A program made the position numbers and the translations under genes. Positions 1 through 11,250 of a stretch of 64,000 nt of DNA are shown piece after piece. The notes beneath the pieces were generated by a model that did no database searches, had not been told where the DNA came from, and was given only the letters and a program-made list of their open reading frames with translations. Source of the stretch: Limnephilus marmoratus (lineage: Eukaryota > Arthropoda > Insecta > Trichoptera > Limnephilidae). Location of the stretch: assembly GCA_917880885.1 (NCBI GenBank), contig OU862920.1, positions 35,375,019-35,439,018 of the forward strand, in the 5' to 3' direction. The stretch's first letter is position 1, and every line of letters begins with the position of its first letter.

Positions 1-54
1 GCAATATTGTTGATTTTATCGACTCCTACGTAACATAACAATTAAGCCACACCT

Positions 55-310
55 GGAAACTTAATATGTGCATAAATATTAATAGAATATGGCCGATTTC
101 TTTGAAAATCAGATGAAGACAGTAATATTCTTCTAATTTTGAACGTCAAGAGTGCAGAATTTCATTAAAAAGGATCACAATCCTGCATTAAGGGGGTAGG
201 AAAATGGCATGGTGGTAATTTATCGAAATATTATATAAATAGAAATCTTTCTCTTGTTTTGATGGTCAAGTGTGCAAAATTTCGTCAACGTCGAAATAAA
301 ACTGAATGAA
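55..310 (+). repeat. Dispersed repeat family I, copy 1
   Basis: This stretch shares blocks with 38310-38530 and, more weakly, with 38020-38090, 41680-41765 (reverse) and 46345-46500. The shared order is AATCAGATGAAGA, then a CTTNTAATTTTGAACGTCAAG-like block, GTGCAAAATTT, a TTAAGGGG-TAGAAAAGGGCATG-like block, and CTTGTTTTGA followed by GTCAAGTGTGCAAAATTTC. It has no coding potential. I infer a non-autonomous mobile element of unknown class; the ends are not defined. Confidence 0.5.
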
Positions 311-980
311 TGATGTGTGTTTTATGTGCGGATGTGGATGTCAAAAGATCTTGTTTGAAATATGTTTGACCTCTGTACAAGTAAAAATAATGCACTTTAG
401 GAAAGTAAAAAAGGACTCACTGCGGAACCTTGTGGCACTCTGCTATCTTAGCTGGGTTTATTCTGCACTTATGACTATATTAGTCGCGGTATGCGGTACG
501 CGGAATTGATTGCAGATGCGGAAGCGGTACATTACAGATGTTCATGCGGCGATGGTCGATTAAAGACTGAATATGGGTATGATGAAATGACAGGTATACC
601 GGGATGGGTGGGAAAGGAACATGTGACAATACTAGTTACAAATACAGGGTCTATGATGTATTAAGGTAAGTAGTATGTAGGTAAAGTAGGTAAGTAACTA
701 TATATCTTTGTATGAGGTAAGTGTAGTATGTATTGTGTAAATGTCCAACCACTGAATATTTGTAAGCAAATCAAATCCTGGCAGCCCGCCCGCTAAAAAT
801 TCACAAAAAAACACTCTGTTTTATATATCTACTAGACTAGACGAAGAAGATTACCATTTATTCAGTCAACTTGACGACTGCCTAGTTCATCATTTCAAAT
901 TCAAACTCATGCTAATATCATTATCAAACTGTATGACGTTACGCTTTAGGAGCGTGAGCTTTCACCGCGTCACGCGTCAA
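311..980. other. Unassigned AT-rich stretch
   Basis: No gene is recognisable. At about 664-735 there is a degenerate run of GGTAAGT-like words in a GTAG-rich context, which is low complexity and not a set of real splice donors. The 67-codon ORF at 306-509 matches no family I know. Confidence 0.4.
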
Positions 981-1016
981 GTTGGTCGAGTTGGCCGAGT
1001 TGGCGGAGTTGGTGTC
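981..1016 (+). repeat. 9-bp tandem repeat (4 units)
   Basis: Four consecutive 9-bp units of the form GTTGGNNGA lie here: GTTGGTCGA, GTTGGCCGA, GTTGGCGGA, GTTGGTGTC. The surrounding bases are more GC-rich than the local average. Confidence 0.8.
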
Positions 1017-1796
1017 AAAGCACTAATTCTGTTGATGAATTAGTATTGTCTTTTGTAATGCACCTGGTAAACTGTTCAACCTGCGGGCGATGCAACCAAC
1101 GATGTGCAACTAATTCTCGTAAAGAGATAAAGCGATAGAAGTGCGTTGCGGACGTGTTTGTGTGCCCGCAGAAAATTTGATTTTTCTTTTAATACTTAAA
1201 CAGAAATCGAGGTTGCCAGCATCCAGGGGTACTACACACTGCCCCGCGGGAGAAGAGGTGCCGGTGGAGCCCGGTAAGAGAATCCCATGCACCGAGAAGG
1301 ACCACCCTGGACGGCACAGTCATCTACCATTGCTGTAACATGCCGAAGAAGAGTGGTAGTGGTAAATTAAACTTAATGTAACGCATTGAAATAAAAATTG
1401 TTGTCCTGTGCTCTGTTTAACATATACACTCTTTACCAGTTATTTGTTTCATTTTTACGTCGTAAGGCCATGAAAAACAATTGGCGGGGAATAAGCCGAT
1501 ATCAAATAGGTAACTAGAGGTAATTTTGGTGAAATACTAAAGAAATAAAAAGAAAGAAATCTAAAAATTGACCAAATTTATATAATAAATTTGGACTGCT
1601 GGACTTCAGACAGTTCAATTAATTATATTTATAGGAAAGAAGTTAGATATTTGAAAATGGGCGGTAAATTATTTCACCAGAAAAAAGGAAATATTGTGTT
1701 TTTCCGGACACAAGAACATCCACACATTACAATTTTACCGGTTAATCTATTCATTGCCAAAATTTGCTAAATTTTATATTAACTTTTGGTGAAACT
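1017..1796. other. No gene recognised
   Basis: Two short overlapping ORFs on opposite strands (1110-1292 minus, 1141-1338 plus) lie in a locally GC-richer patch but resemble no family. An AATAAAA word at 1390 is not linked to any coding exon I can define. The rest is AT-rich. Confidence 0.35.
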
Positions 1797-2064
1797 CATT
1801 GGGTGACCTTTGTCCAAGTCTTGGACGGATGATTGAGAGGTCGATTGTGGGAGACCATTTTGACCTCTCCAGCCGGACTCCTTTGACGCATCTCCTTGCA
1901 ACGCAGTTGGAGGGAGAGATACATACGTCCATCACTCCTAGACACACTTATCCCCATATTCTTACCCATCCCTCATATTTTTATCATTCGCAGCACCTCA
2001 TCTCCTTTCTTTCCACGATACCATTTCATAGAAACCTGTAAGGAGCTAATGCAAAAAAAAAAAA
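1797..2064 (+). mobile_element. Family A polyA-tailed SINE-like element, 5'-truncated
   Basis: This is a family A copy, matched by GGGTGA-TTTGTCCAAGTCTTGG, the GACCTCTCCAGC-GGACTCC block and the GGAGCTAATGC end that runs straight into a 12-bp A tail at 2053-2064. The A tail implies LINE-mediated mobilisation. Compared with 39923-40273, the first ~100 bp (the GGCGGG..TGGGTACC head) are missing. The ORFs inside are not real genes. Confidence 0.7.
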
Positions 2065-2502
2065 TCAGGGACTTTGGAATTGGAGGTTGCATAATAGAAG
2101 GAACTAATAAACCGACAAACTTTTTCATTAGGCCATCTGGGACGTATGATTCCTATTGAAATGATGTTGCTTTCATATTTGTATGAATAGATCATACTTC
2201 TAAGGATTTACTGTTCAGCGATTTAAACTGCCCGGACCAAAGTTGTTTAGTCGGAAAACTTGTGCCAGCGATAAAAGTTGTTGTTACAGCAGTAGTTTAA
2301 TTACGTGAGGATTTGTCTAAATTTTGTAGATGCTAAACCTAGATAGGTATACTTTTTAGTCGCTTTTGTTCGAATTCCAAATACTTATGATTACTTCATT
2401 TATGAAAAAAACTTATCTTTCGAAAAGCAATAATTTATTTTCTTTTTTAGTTTTAAGTTAGATCACATCGTTCGATACTCTGATAATTATCACTTACCTA
2501 CT

Positions 2503-3163
2503 CGGCTTCATTCACAGAATTGCCTCTGACTTCAAACATATAAGTACACTTAAAACTCTTTACTGTTCGCTGGTTTGCCCTCACCTTGAATATGCTAGTG
2601 TCATCTGGTCTCTTTTCTATGCTGTCCACATTTGTCACATCGAATCTGTACAACATCGTTTCCTAAATGGAATTGCTTGGAGGTTGGGTCTTGAAAGAGG
2701 CAAGTACTCATATGATGAAATTGAACACATTTTAAACATGTCTTCTTTAGAAAAACGTAGAAAGGACTCTGATCTAATTTACATATTTAAGATTATCAAC
2801 AGTATTACTGATACACCTGCATTGTTACAACTCATCCAGTTTAACAATTGCTGTTCCTCGATCAACATTCTCCTAATTACGGTTACCATTCTTCCTTATC
2901 CAGAATGACGAGACTTGTCAACGCAAGTCAAAGCATTGATTTTTTTGGTGTAAAACTAAATGAATTTCGGCAGTCGATACGCAATATTTAAATGCTTCTT
3001 CATGCTTTGACTTGTAGTGTCTCTATTATGTACTTTTTATATTTTATATTGTCATTGCTATTAATTTTTATGTGCTCTCCCTTCACTGTCATCTCTGTTT
3101 TTTATTCTTGTTATTATTATGTTTTTAATGGACTGTTGTCCGTAAATTAATAAATAAATAAAT
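2503..3163 (+). pseudogene. Non-LTR retrotransposon (LINE) 3' fragment, RT C-terminal region
   Basis: Codons run open from about 2503 to a stop at 2908 and encode the region just after the reverse transcriptase domain of Jockey/CR1-like LINEs. The telling motif is LKTLYCSLVCPHLEYASVIW, followed by a VQHRFLN word and LEKRRKDSDLIYIFKIIN. The catalytic RT and endonuclease domains are absent, as in a 5'-truncated dead copy. About 230 bp of 3' UTR follows and ends in a TAAATAAATAAATAAA tail (3143-3163), a common LINE 3' end. It is in sense orientation. The exact clade cannot be fixed from this piece. Confidence 0.85.
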
Positions 3164-3371
3164 TATTTTGTTGCAATTTTTTTTTTTCTGCATGCCTATA
3201 TAGAAGTGACTTACATGATTTTTTTACGATTTTATTACCAACATACGGCTTACGACTTGTAGTGATGTGAAATAATTTTTGTGATTGCAACATAAGGTTG
3301 TGATGAGAAAAGAATTTGCGGGGAAAATATGTTAATAATGATTTTTATTTATATGAATACCGCAAAAGTCT

Positions 3372-3490
3372 CAACCACACCCAACCGCCTTAAATCCGTG
3401 GCATCCCAAATTGGGGTGTGTTGTGAGGCTGAAGGTAATATGGTGGGGAAGTTTTTGGCTTCTTAGATCTGTTAACTCCAAAGGGGAAAA
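3372..3490 (-). mobile_element. Family B repeat, partial
   Basis: It shares GGCATCCCAAATTGG, GTGAGGCTGAAGGTA and TCAGATCTG-like blocks with 26345-26530, and is the reverse complement of 14400-14645 and 29750-29912. Copies in the other orientation end in CTCTTGTGCGG followed by an A-run, so I read the family as a polyA-tailed SINE-like element on the minus strand here. Confidence 0.55.
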
Positions 3491-3517
3491 GCGCAACTAA
3501 AAGATAAAGAAGAGGAA

Positions 3518-3885
3518 GGAAAAAAAACGAGTGTGCTTTAGACCACACGACTGAAGTAAAACTTCTTTAGCTCCATCTATATTATAGGAAGAGGGTAAGA
3601 AAATGTGCGCGCGCACTGCTCTCCCTTGCTCCTACAGTGTGATACAGACAATAGGCCTGCACTGTGTAACGTAACTGGCTATGAGAGAAAGAGAGAAAGA
3701 AAATGTATGCTCGCACCTCTCTCTCTTGCCCCTACAGTAATAACTCTCTCTCTTTCTATCTTTACTAACTTATATCTCCCTCTCAACTACCGTTCGCCTC
3801 GCTTTTGGTAAAGCTCTCGTCACGCATTCGCCAGCTTACTCCCCAAGTCAAGCGTGCGTAAAGAAGTTTTACTTCAAAAACCGAG
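3518..3885. mobile_element. Family D MITE with GAAGTAAAACTTCTTTA inverted ends
   Basis: The element is bounded by GAAGTAAAACTTCTTTA (about 3553) and TAAAGAAGTTTTACTTC (about 3860-3878), an inverted terminal repeat of about 17 bp. A second copy lies in reverse orientation at 22190-22535 and shares the AGAGAGAGAG-rich interior and the outer CGAGTGTGCTTTAGACCACA block. There is no transposase; it is a non-autonomous DNA element. Two C-T-rich blocks inside give short spurious ORFs. Confidence 0.75.
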
Positions 3886-3889
3886 TGTG

Positions 3890-4130
3890 CCATTCATACG
3901 CGGTGGAAGTGAAACCAGAAATCAGAAAACTTAAGTAGACAAGAGCGAGGAGGCTACGAATCATCGCACAAAAAGGAGAACGATAGGCTTCTACGCACCG
4001 CGTAAAGAGGCGACCGATTATACTAGCTCTTTCTCTCGCAAGCCAAATCCTACAGATGTGGATATTTGTCTCACTTAAAAAAACGATTTTCGATGAAATT
4101 TATGTCTTGCAGTCCCGATAAGTTTACAAC
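3890..4130 (+). mobile_element. Family C element, adjacent to family D
   Basis: It matches the family C order: CATACGCGGTGG-AAATGAAACC, TAGACAAGAG, ACCGATTATACTA, TTTCTCTCGCA, AAATCCTACAGATG, TTTGTCTC and TTTTCGATGAAA. The usual outer end (GCTAAAGAAGTTTTCACTTC) has decayed. It directly abuts the family D end. Confidence 0.6.
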
Positions 4131-4678
4131 ACGGTGAAAAAATTATAGTGGAGCAGAAATAGTAATTACTCTAAACACTTTGATGGTAGAACTTGAACTT
4201 TTAAATTGCTTTGGCATGTTTCTGATACTTCAAAGTTCAGATAAGTTAGCGGTACAGGTTAATGCAAAAATACTTGGTGCTTACCCATTGCAATAATAAA
4301 GTTCAGATAAGTTGTTAGCGGCGTCAGTTGTTAAAAATATCAAGTACCCGCTCTGCAAAAGTATTGCGAGCATAAAGCGCACCAGTGCGACGGAAAAATA
4401 GCGGTGTTCCGATTGGGAAACCAACCGTTAAAATGTCGAGATCTCTTTATTGAATCACGGAGACTGGTTTCCCCGAAGCAAAGATGAAGTTGTCTCTAAA
4501 CGTGGTATTTTATTATTGTGAACACTGTGAACAGGCGGTAAGCTGCAGAATGCTGTGAACATAAATCTTGCATGTGGGCTGCTTAGTTTCATAAATACAT
4601 TCCCATAAAAGCAGTGCTTCAAGTTCATTGTCAAAAGATAAAGGAAAAATGGTTATAATTTCTATGAGACTTGTAGCG
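4131..4678. other. No gene; short internal duplication
   Basis: AAGTTCAGATAAGTT plus AGCGG and a CAG-TT word occurs twice (about 4233-4265 and 4298-4332), which is a small local duplication. Otherwise nothing is recognised. Confidence 0.4.
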
Positions 4679-4971
4679 CGTTTTTTTTAGATTCACACCT
4701 GAGACTCTGAGGAAAACAATTTCTCTCGAGGCCTGTGTCACCTTTGGGGATGCTGTGTGGAGGGTATTTTTAAGGAAAGGAAGGAGAGAAAGTTATTTAA
4801 AAAAGTGATCTGCGGACAACGTGACATGAGAATCCATCCTTCCCACTGCGGTACCAAGCGATGGGTCGAGAGAGTCTGACTGGAGTGGTAAAATGTCTCC
4901 ATCCACCAGTCTCTCCCGATCCAGCCCGCCGCGTAGTAAGTGTATAAACGCTTGTGCCGCCAAGACCTAAA
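4679..4971 (-). mobile_element. Family A SINE-like element (minus)
   Basis: A T-run at 4679-4688 (the A tail on the minus strand) is followed by the family A order in reverse: CTCTGAGGAAAACAATTT, GGCCTGTGTCACC, GATGCTGTGTGGAGGGT, GGGTCGAGAGAGTC, AGTCTCTCCCGATC and GCCGCCAAGACC. The head beyond GCCGCCAAGACC is missing, so the copy is 5'-truncated. Confidence 0.75.
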
Positions 4972-5685
4972 CGTCGTAGAAGTGGTAAAGAAGGTGTTTT
5001 ATTTTATTTTGAGAATGAAGGAAGGAACAAGACCGGTTTCAGGCAAGCATGTCCATCTTCAGACTGGTACATTTTTGCTTCACACTATTTATGCTCTATG
5101 CTGATATTATTTTTAGGCACTGCATTTTTTAAAATTACAAGCGTTATTATTTATTCACAAAGACCTGTTAAAATTACTTAATTAATTTTAATTAATTTTT
5201 TTACACTAACTTTATTATATTCATTAGGCATACATATATATTTTTTAAATTAATTGCCGGCAACCCGGGCGTTTATTGAGATTTAATTACGATAAGCACA
5301 CAAGTAAATTACCAGCCTCACTGGACGATGTCTGCTCTGAGTTTATTTATTAGATAATAGATGTTATTTTACTAGTGGAATTCCTTTAATAGTTTGCAAT
5401 GTTCGTATTCAAAGGTATAATAGTAAACAAACTGTAATAATAAAAACTTTAGTTATAAAATTAATAAATGAGAGGTAAATTTCTACCACAGTTTTAAGTA
5501 AAAAATGTTCCAGTCTGAAGATTATGGAGTTCTACCAAGAATTAACAGTTGAAGAGATAGACTATTTATTGCCAAATACAAATATAAATAATCCCCCTTT
5601 GATAAGCGTTAATAAAAAAAGTGTTAATATATCCCATTCGATACAATCACTGATTTTTATTATCGTGAAAATGACCGTAATTTTA
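4972..5685. other. AT-rich stretch without recognised features
   Basis: Two short ORFs (4954-5181 and 5524-5730, plus) are open only because of base composition. There are TAATTAATTTTAATTAATTTT-like runs near 5180. Confidence 0.4.
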
Positions 5686-6936
5686 TTAAGAGGGTATAAC
5701 CAGAGAAAACCAGAAATATGTCATTTCTAAATCTGATTTTAGACGTATTGACTCTTTTCCACAAAAAAATTATAAATTGATTTCAAAAGATTGTTGTTTT
5801 ATCTAGTAAACGCTTGTTTTAAATTTTGAGAAAAATGGTTCTTTTTAGTAAAATAAGGTTATACTATAGGTCGTTGGCAGATTTGTTACATTTTCAAAAA
5901 AGATTGTGTGATACAACACCCATTTCAAATCATATGTATTTATTTATTTAACGCCCAAAGGGCTTTTACATTTTGGTAGTACAAATAATTCATGACAGAT
6001 TATTTTTAAACATATATAGAAATAATAAAAATAAAATTTGATAAAAAAGCACACAAGTCATAAAAATACAAAAATACAGCGATTTCATAGGTATTCAGAA
6101 AAACAGGAATAGTTTTGGAATAAGTTTTTTACGAGATCAACAAAATTTGCCAAGTTTATGTTAAATATATCAATATCACCTAAGTACTGATTTCCCATAG
6201 TGTGAAATCGTTGTATCGGAGAGTGGGCAATATAGTTCCGCTTATGAATGCTACAGTAGAATAGTGTATTTTGTCGTGTAGTTACTGTCGGTATTCTTAA
6301 GTTTATGAGTTGCAGTAGTTCGCAATTTAGAGTTAAGTATTTTGAATAAAAATGTTAAGTCGTTTATTTTACGTCTGTCTTCTAGTGTGTATATTTTTAG
6401 AATATTTAATATTAAATTATATTTCAAGTCTTCTAGTGGGATATTTAATTTAAAATTTATAAAACGCATATAATCATACAGTAAAATAAATCAATAAATA
6501 ACTGGTAAACGCATGTTTCAGAATTTAATTTTAGTTTAAATAAAATCATTAAAAATATATACGTACATGTGTTTTTTGACGAAAATTGGTCCGTTTGTGT
6601 ATTTATTTGCGCACTAACAAACTAATAGATTTTAGATTTATTTACATTCTTATTTTGCTTAAACATTATTGAAAAATGATAAATACTTTTGATCAAAAAA
6701 TAATTACAAAAAGTACGTAATTTTAATAGTATTATCGTCACGCCTTTCAGCATTTTTGGATGTAGGTATAAATTAAAGCAAATTTGGAATCAAATAAAAT
6801 CGATATTGAGTTATAATTTCAAAAAGCTGGTACAAGAGAATAATTAAACTTTCTCATTGTACCGCCCTGTACGATCTTAAGAACATCTTTCGTCGAAATG
6901 TGGATTTTCGGCCGCTGGCTGGTTAACCGCCCTTAA
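5686..6936. mobile_element. Family F TTAA-ended element, interrupted by a LINE
   Basis: It begins TTAAGAGGGTATAACCAGAG (5686) and ends GGCTGGTTAACCGCCCTTAA (6936). The ends are imperfect inverted repeats, and both terminate in TTAA, which may be the target duplication as in piggyBac-like and some other TTAA-specific DNA elements. Removing the LINE at 5936-6466 leaves about 700 bp, the same length class as the copies at 15035, 17362 and 50771. There is no coding potential, so it is non-autonomous. Confidence 0.75.
5936..6466 (-). pseudogene. LINE 3' fragment inserted in family F
   Basis: The minus-strand ORF at 6251-6469 has YTLEDRRKINDLTFLFKILN, the region just after RT seen also at 2684-2908. 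The 3' tail is AAATAAATAAATAC on the minus strand (5936-5950). Comparing with the uninterrupted family F copies defines the insertion: CATAT occurs on both sides (5931-5935 and 6467-6471), a short target-site duplication. RT and endonuclease domains are missing. Confidence 0.8.
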
Positions 6937-8525
6937 TTGTCATATTTTTCTCTACTGCTAAAAAAATTAATTTAATAACAATATTTTTCTAGATTACAAC
7001 CCTAATCCAAAATTGACCTCGTTTGCAAAATTTCACCGTAAACATAGTTTCATAACCGTCGTAATTTCTCAAAAAGTCATTTAATTAAATCTCTTGCGGG
7101 TTACGACACCAATTATGCGTCTTTTGATTATAAAACCATTTTATTTAACATACAATACATTTTTATTTAATATTACATACAATTTTACTTAATATTATAT
7201 TTCCAAAACAATTAAAAACTTAATTTTGCTCTTCATCAACTCAAAATTTCCATGTGAGAAATAAAGCGTGTATTTCTCACTTTGACATTTTGTATTTGGA
7301 TTAAAAATGTCATTATGTTGTCAGATGATATTTTTTTCTATAAAAATATTTTTCCATCATATGTCGCAACTGAGTAGTCGGGTACAGCCTAGAATGAGCG
7401 GATCACCGTGATCTCCGTCTCATTCCAGCAGTACCGTAACACACGAAGTAGGGTGCTTTTCACGCGATCCCGTCGCGACGTGTAGGAGTGTGATCAGTGG
7501 CGAAGTGCAATTAAAAAACCATTTTTTTAATAGGAAAAATACATCATTGGCAGCGAAATGACATCTTCTGTTTGTACTCCAAATAAAACCCCGTATCGTT
7601 GTTTAAAATCCTTATAAAATATATAACGCTTTTGGTCTTTGCCATCGCAGAATCGAAGTAATCACACAACATTACTAGCAATATTTTTTTTATCATTTTC
7701 CAACAGAGAATTAAATTAAGTTCGGTAAGGAATAATATAACGGCATTATTGTAAGCAAATCCTGATCATCTCGTCAATACTAACATCAATTAAAATCTTT
7801 TCCGGTCAAAACATAACATTTCTTCAATTTAGAAAATATAAAGATATGAATGTATTTGTATCTGAATTACTTTTTGGACGAATTTGCATCGGGAATTCTC
7901 CGCATGAACATGCAATAATGGTTTCTACGGCATAATAAGATTTCCGGACGCGAAATTGGAAGTTTCCATTTTCCTTCTGCATTTATCAATGCAGGATTTT
8001 ACTTTGAAATGCAAATTTAATCAAATAAATATGTTCTTACGAAAAATGAATACACTCAGTTTTGTAAGACTGACGTAAGACTCTGTAAAACTTACATAAA
8101 ATTCAGTTGTATAAAAACTGAATAAAAAATATGTTTTCCATAATCCTAAAGCATTGCAGGAAATGCTCAGTACATCTTTCCTATTTTAAACAAGGGCCTA
8201 CAAGCTTAGCTTATCGATAAATCCGTCACTTCTCGTTACTAAATTCTGTTTCAATTTACCAGAACACGCTCCACTTAAACTCTTATCGGAAAGCGAATTT
8301 AAAATTTAAGTGTTCACAGAATGAGTGATTTATAATTTGCATTATGCAACAGGCCCTCAGCTATGCCTTAAGAAGAACGGCTGCGCGGTCCTTTTCACAC
8401 TAAACTGTATTTTATTTTTATTTTATTTAATGAAAACAAATAACTTTGTAAACATCACTATATTATTAACACCACTACATTACATTAATCTCTTTTCCTG
8501 ACAAAGAAAACACTGTTTTTGAAAC
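6937..8525. other. Long AT-rich stretch, no gene recognised
   Basis: There is no ORF with familiar motifs. A GC-richer patch at about 7370-7500 (GTCGGGTACAGCC to AAGTGCAATT) stands out by composition but is not in any repeat family I can match within the window. Confidence 0.35.
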
Positions 8526-8537
8526 ATGTCGATAATG

Positions 8538-8803
8538 ATACGTTATTAGGTTATCACGGCCAATAGTATTGTGGTTATTTGTTTTTGGGGTGTTATGCCG
8601 TATTGCCAACGTTTCGGACAGCGTTGCAGTGTCCACCATCAGGGCAGATCCGGCAAGTCATCACATCTACCACATCATCACATCCGACGCATCTACCAGA
8701 TCGGACGGATCTGCCATGATCTGCACAGCAACGCTGTCCGAAACGTTGGCTATAAAAGAAGGTAGTGCAACACGGTATAACACCCCAACAACAAATAACG
8801 AAA
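8538..8803. mobile_element. PLE-like foldback element with inward hammerhead-like cores
   Basis: The 12-bp ATGTCGATAATG flanks the element on both sides (8526-8537 and 8804-8815), marking a target-site duplication. Inside, two arms of about 75-92 bp are inverted copies: GTTATTTGTTTTTGGGGTGT ... CCAACGTTTCGGACAGCGTT, and its complement ending at about 8800. The left arm lacks about 17 bp present in the right. On the minus strand (8611-8642) there is a CTGATGG, a GGACA/TGTCC stem and GAAAC. The right arm has a more decayed CATGATC .. TGTCCGAAAC (8715-8744). It is a sibling of 39064-39558; both start near TTNTCACGGCCA. The ORFs reported across it simply read through the palindrome. Confidence 0.7.
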
Positions 8804-8815
8804 ATGTCGATAATG

Positions 8816-10425
8816 TTACTGATAGTGGTGTTTACAAAGTTATTTGTTTTCATTAATTCGATAATGACGCCACAAGAAATTCATTTGCGAAGTTTGAAGA
8901 AGTATTTTTTTTAAATTTAAAGCCGCTAAAAACCCACCAACAAAACTGAAAAATTATTTTTTATTCAAAAGTTTTGGCAAATATATATTACGAATATATG
9001 TTACTTTATTGATTTATGTTTAAAATTATAAAAATTAGGCCATTCAAAAAATCAATTTTAGACGCGGTTTTGACAATTATTTTTTAGTTATTCATATTTA
9101 TTAAAAAAATTACTCTTTTTATACAAATATACAAAAATATAATAAAATATATCATAAAATTCAAAATTATTAAAAAATACCTTTTGATGGGCGTAAATTC
9201 AAATTACAAATGACCGATTTACTGTAGAATTATAATTTATCCTTTGTAAATTTAAATTTTCGGCCCAAAAAACGTCTAATTTGAGATGTTTAATTGTTTT
9301 TATTGTATTTAATTACATTTAACCCTTCCAAATTTTCGAGAATATTTGCTTTTGGTGTCTTTAACGAAATGACATTTTACAAAAACTTTTTGTTATTACC
9401 GCTTCACAATTAAAGCTCTATAAATGAAACATTTCTGAACGTAGCCGAATAGTAAAAACTGTTTTAGAAAGGTTACAAAATAAGCTTTCATTATTATATT
9501 ACAAATAAATATTAGCATTTGTAAATATTAATATTTAGAACGCAAACATTAAAAATAGGTAAAAATGACTCACGTGATGTTTTTATGTGAAAACGGTACT
9601 AAAATCACAGATTATGTAAACACCAATTCTTATTCTATTGTATATATGTATAATAAACACTTTTGTCACCTCACTTTTTTATCATTTCATATAAAAATTT
9701 AAAATGTGGAGAGCGGGGGAGCCGCCGGTAGTAAATTTCGCGGGAAAATATTTTTGTCAGCTACACGACTGACAGCTGATTCCTGTTATGTATTTCCATA
9801 GACAACTTGATAGGGATGTGCAGCTTGATCTACTATCGACCTTTTACTTTTTGGATGTAACTAAAACAATAACGGAGTTAGAACGATTTCTATGGAAACA
9901 CACGCGCTGACGTATAAACACGCTTATTGTACTTGACTGCTGTCCTATTTCTAAGGCTTATATCTGCTTACGTTTCTGACCATTGCCATTAACTCACGAA
10001 AAATTGTCAAATTTTTGCATAAAATGAATTAAATAATAACAATTCACAAAACTTTTTTAACACTATGTACATACGACATAACAAACCAAACTAATTGAAT
10101 TTTGCGTAACAAAAATCTGCCTGTCTTAAGCAAAAAAACATAAGGTGCATAAAATCATACAGCTACTAAGCGCCGAGATAATTTTCGAAGTTTCTAAACC
10201 TAAAAATGTTTGTAAAACCATAAAAATACACATTGGCATCATGTTCAACATATTGCTCAACAACAAAGCCAGTAGTCACATACAAATCATGTTTGTCATT
10301 CTGTTCAACTTCGAAAGCAAAAATGTCGGTTAAGTAGAAACATGTACGAATAATGTCCATTGCGATGGAAGAGGCACGTTGAGAAAGTAAGTACTAGATT
10401 TTTTTTATTATTTAAGAAATAGTGT
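8816..10425. other. Very AT-rich stretch, no gene recognised
   Basis: About 8846-8895 (AATGACGCC..GCGAAGTTTGAAGAAGTA) resembles 49835-49885, the body side of a tRNA-headed SINE, so a SINE fragment is possible here. The two ORFs at 10145-10360 are on opposite strands of one stretch and neither has known motifs. Confidence 0.35.
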
Positions 10426-10429
10426 ATTC

Positions 10430-11250
10430 GAAAAAAAATACAGCATATTGTTGATACACTTGTTGACTATTTTCCTCATAATCGCCAACCCGTTCAATGC
10501 ATGTGGTGAGCCGTGGAACAAGCTTCTTTACGCCCTTCTCGAAGAACTCTCTCGCCAGCTCCTTCCCCTACATCAAAACTTCTTTTTGCACATGCTTTTC
10601 GGTTGAAAATTTAATTTTATTTATGTGGGATATCCATCCTACCTTCCGGGTTGTAAAATATGATAATCTGAAGGCGCCAAGTCAGGGGTGTACGGGGGTG
10701 GTTCAAAACATCCAAACCAAGTAAGTCCAAGAGAGGCTTGGTGACAAGTCAGGGGTATACGGGGGTGGTTCAAAACATCCCAACCAAGTGAGTCCAAGAG
10801 AGGCTTGGTGACTAGGGCTGTGTAAGGATGGGCGTTGTCGTGCATCAAGCATACTCATCTCATCAGCCTTCCCCACATTTTGTTTTGAAAGCTCCTTTTG
10901 AGTTTTTATAGGATCTCACAATATGATCTCACAAGATGCGTCGATAGTCTCCCCCTGAAGCAGAGATTCTACCAAGATGATGCCTTTTCGGGCCGAAAAC
11001 ACCGATTTTTGTGCCCGAAATTGTGGTTTTGAATTTTTTGGCAGATGAGCAATTAGTGTGATGCCACTGTGGCGTTTGTTTCTTTGTCTTAGGCGTGTAA
11101 TGAGCCACCGACGTTTCATCTCCAGTCACAATAGAAGTCAGATAATCCCCCTTTTTCTTGTAGGTGTAAGAAAAGGATCACAGTACGTGGCTCGCACTTG
11201 GCGGGATTTCTTACCGACATCTTTCAAGCAACTGGACGCTACAACATGAG
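10430..11250 (-). pseudogene. Mariner-family transposase remnant
   Basis: Minus-strand reading frames carry the mariner signatures in order: TGDETSVAHYTPKTK (about 11129), KKFKTTISGTK, HDNAHPYTALV (about 10845), YTPDLAPSDYH (about 10660), and a C-terminal KKLVPRLTTCIE plus GDYEENSQQVY (10440-10520). These contain the three catalytic aspartates of the D,D34D triad (GDE, HDN, PSD). Frameshifts and a 67-bp tandem duplication (10679-10745 and 10746-10812) break it between the second and third aspartate. The N-terminal helix-turn-helix part and the terminal inverted repeats are not seen. It is a dead copy. Confidence 0.88.
10679..10812. repeat. 67-bp tandem duplication inside mariner remnant
   Basis: Two adjacent 67-bp units start AAGTCAGGGGT and end GGCTTGGTGAC. 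They differ at a few sites (GTGTACG/GTATACG, CAAACC/CCAACC, GTAAGT/GTGAGT). 67 is not a multiple of three, so the second unit is translated in a shifted frame. The duplication arose after or during inactivation. Confidence 0.85.

Noticed and set aside
664..735. Cluster of GTAAGT words as splice donors
   Set aside because: They are part of a low-complexity GTAG-rich run with no adjacent coding exon.
8569..8856. Three overlapping ORFs of 64-95 codons on both strands
   Set aside because: They are read-through of the two inverted arms, so the same peptides (for example NAVRNVG) appear in more than one frame.
10166..10360. Two ORFs on opposite strands with repeated FEVEQND/VVEQYVEHD-like words
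   Set aside because: They read a short, partly repeated AT-rich segment; no domain and no transcript signals.
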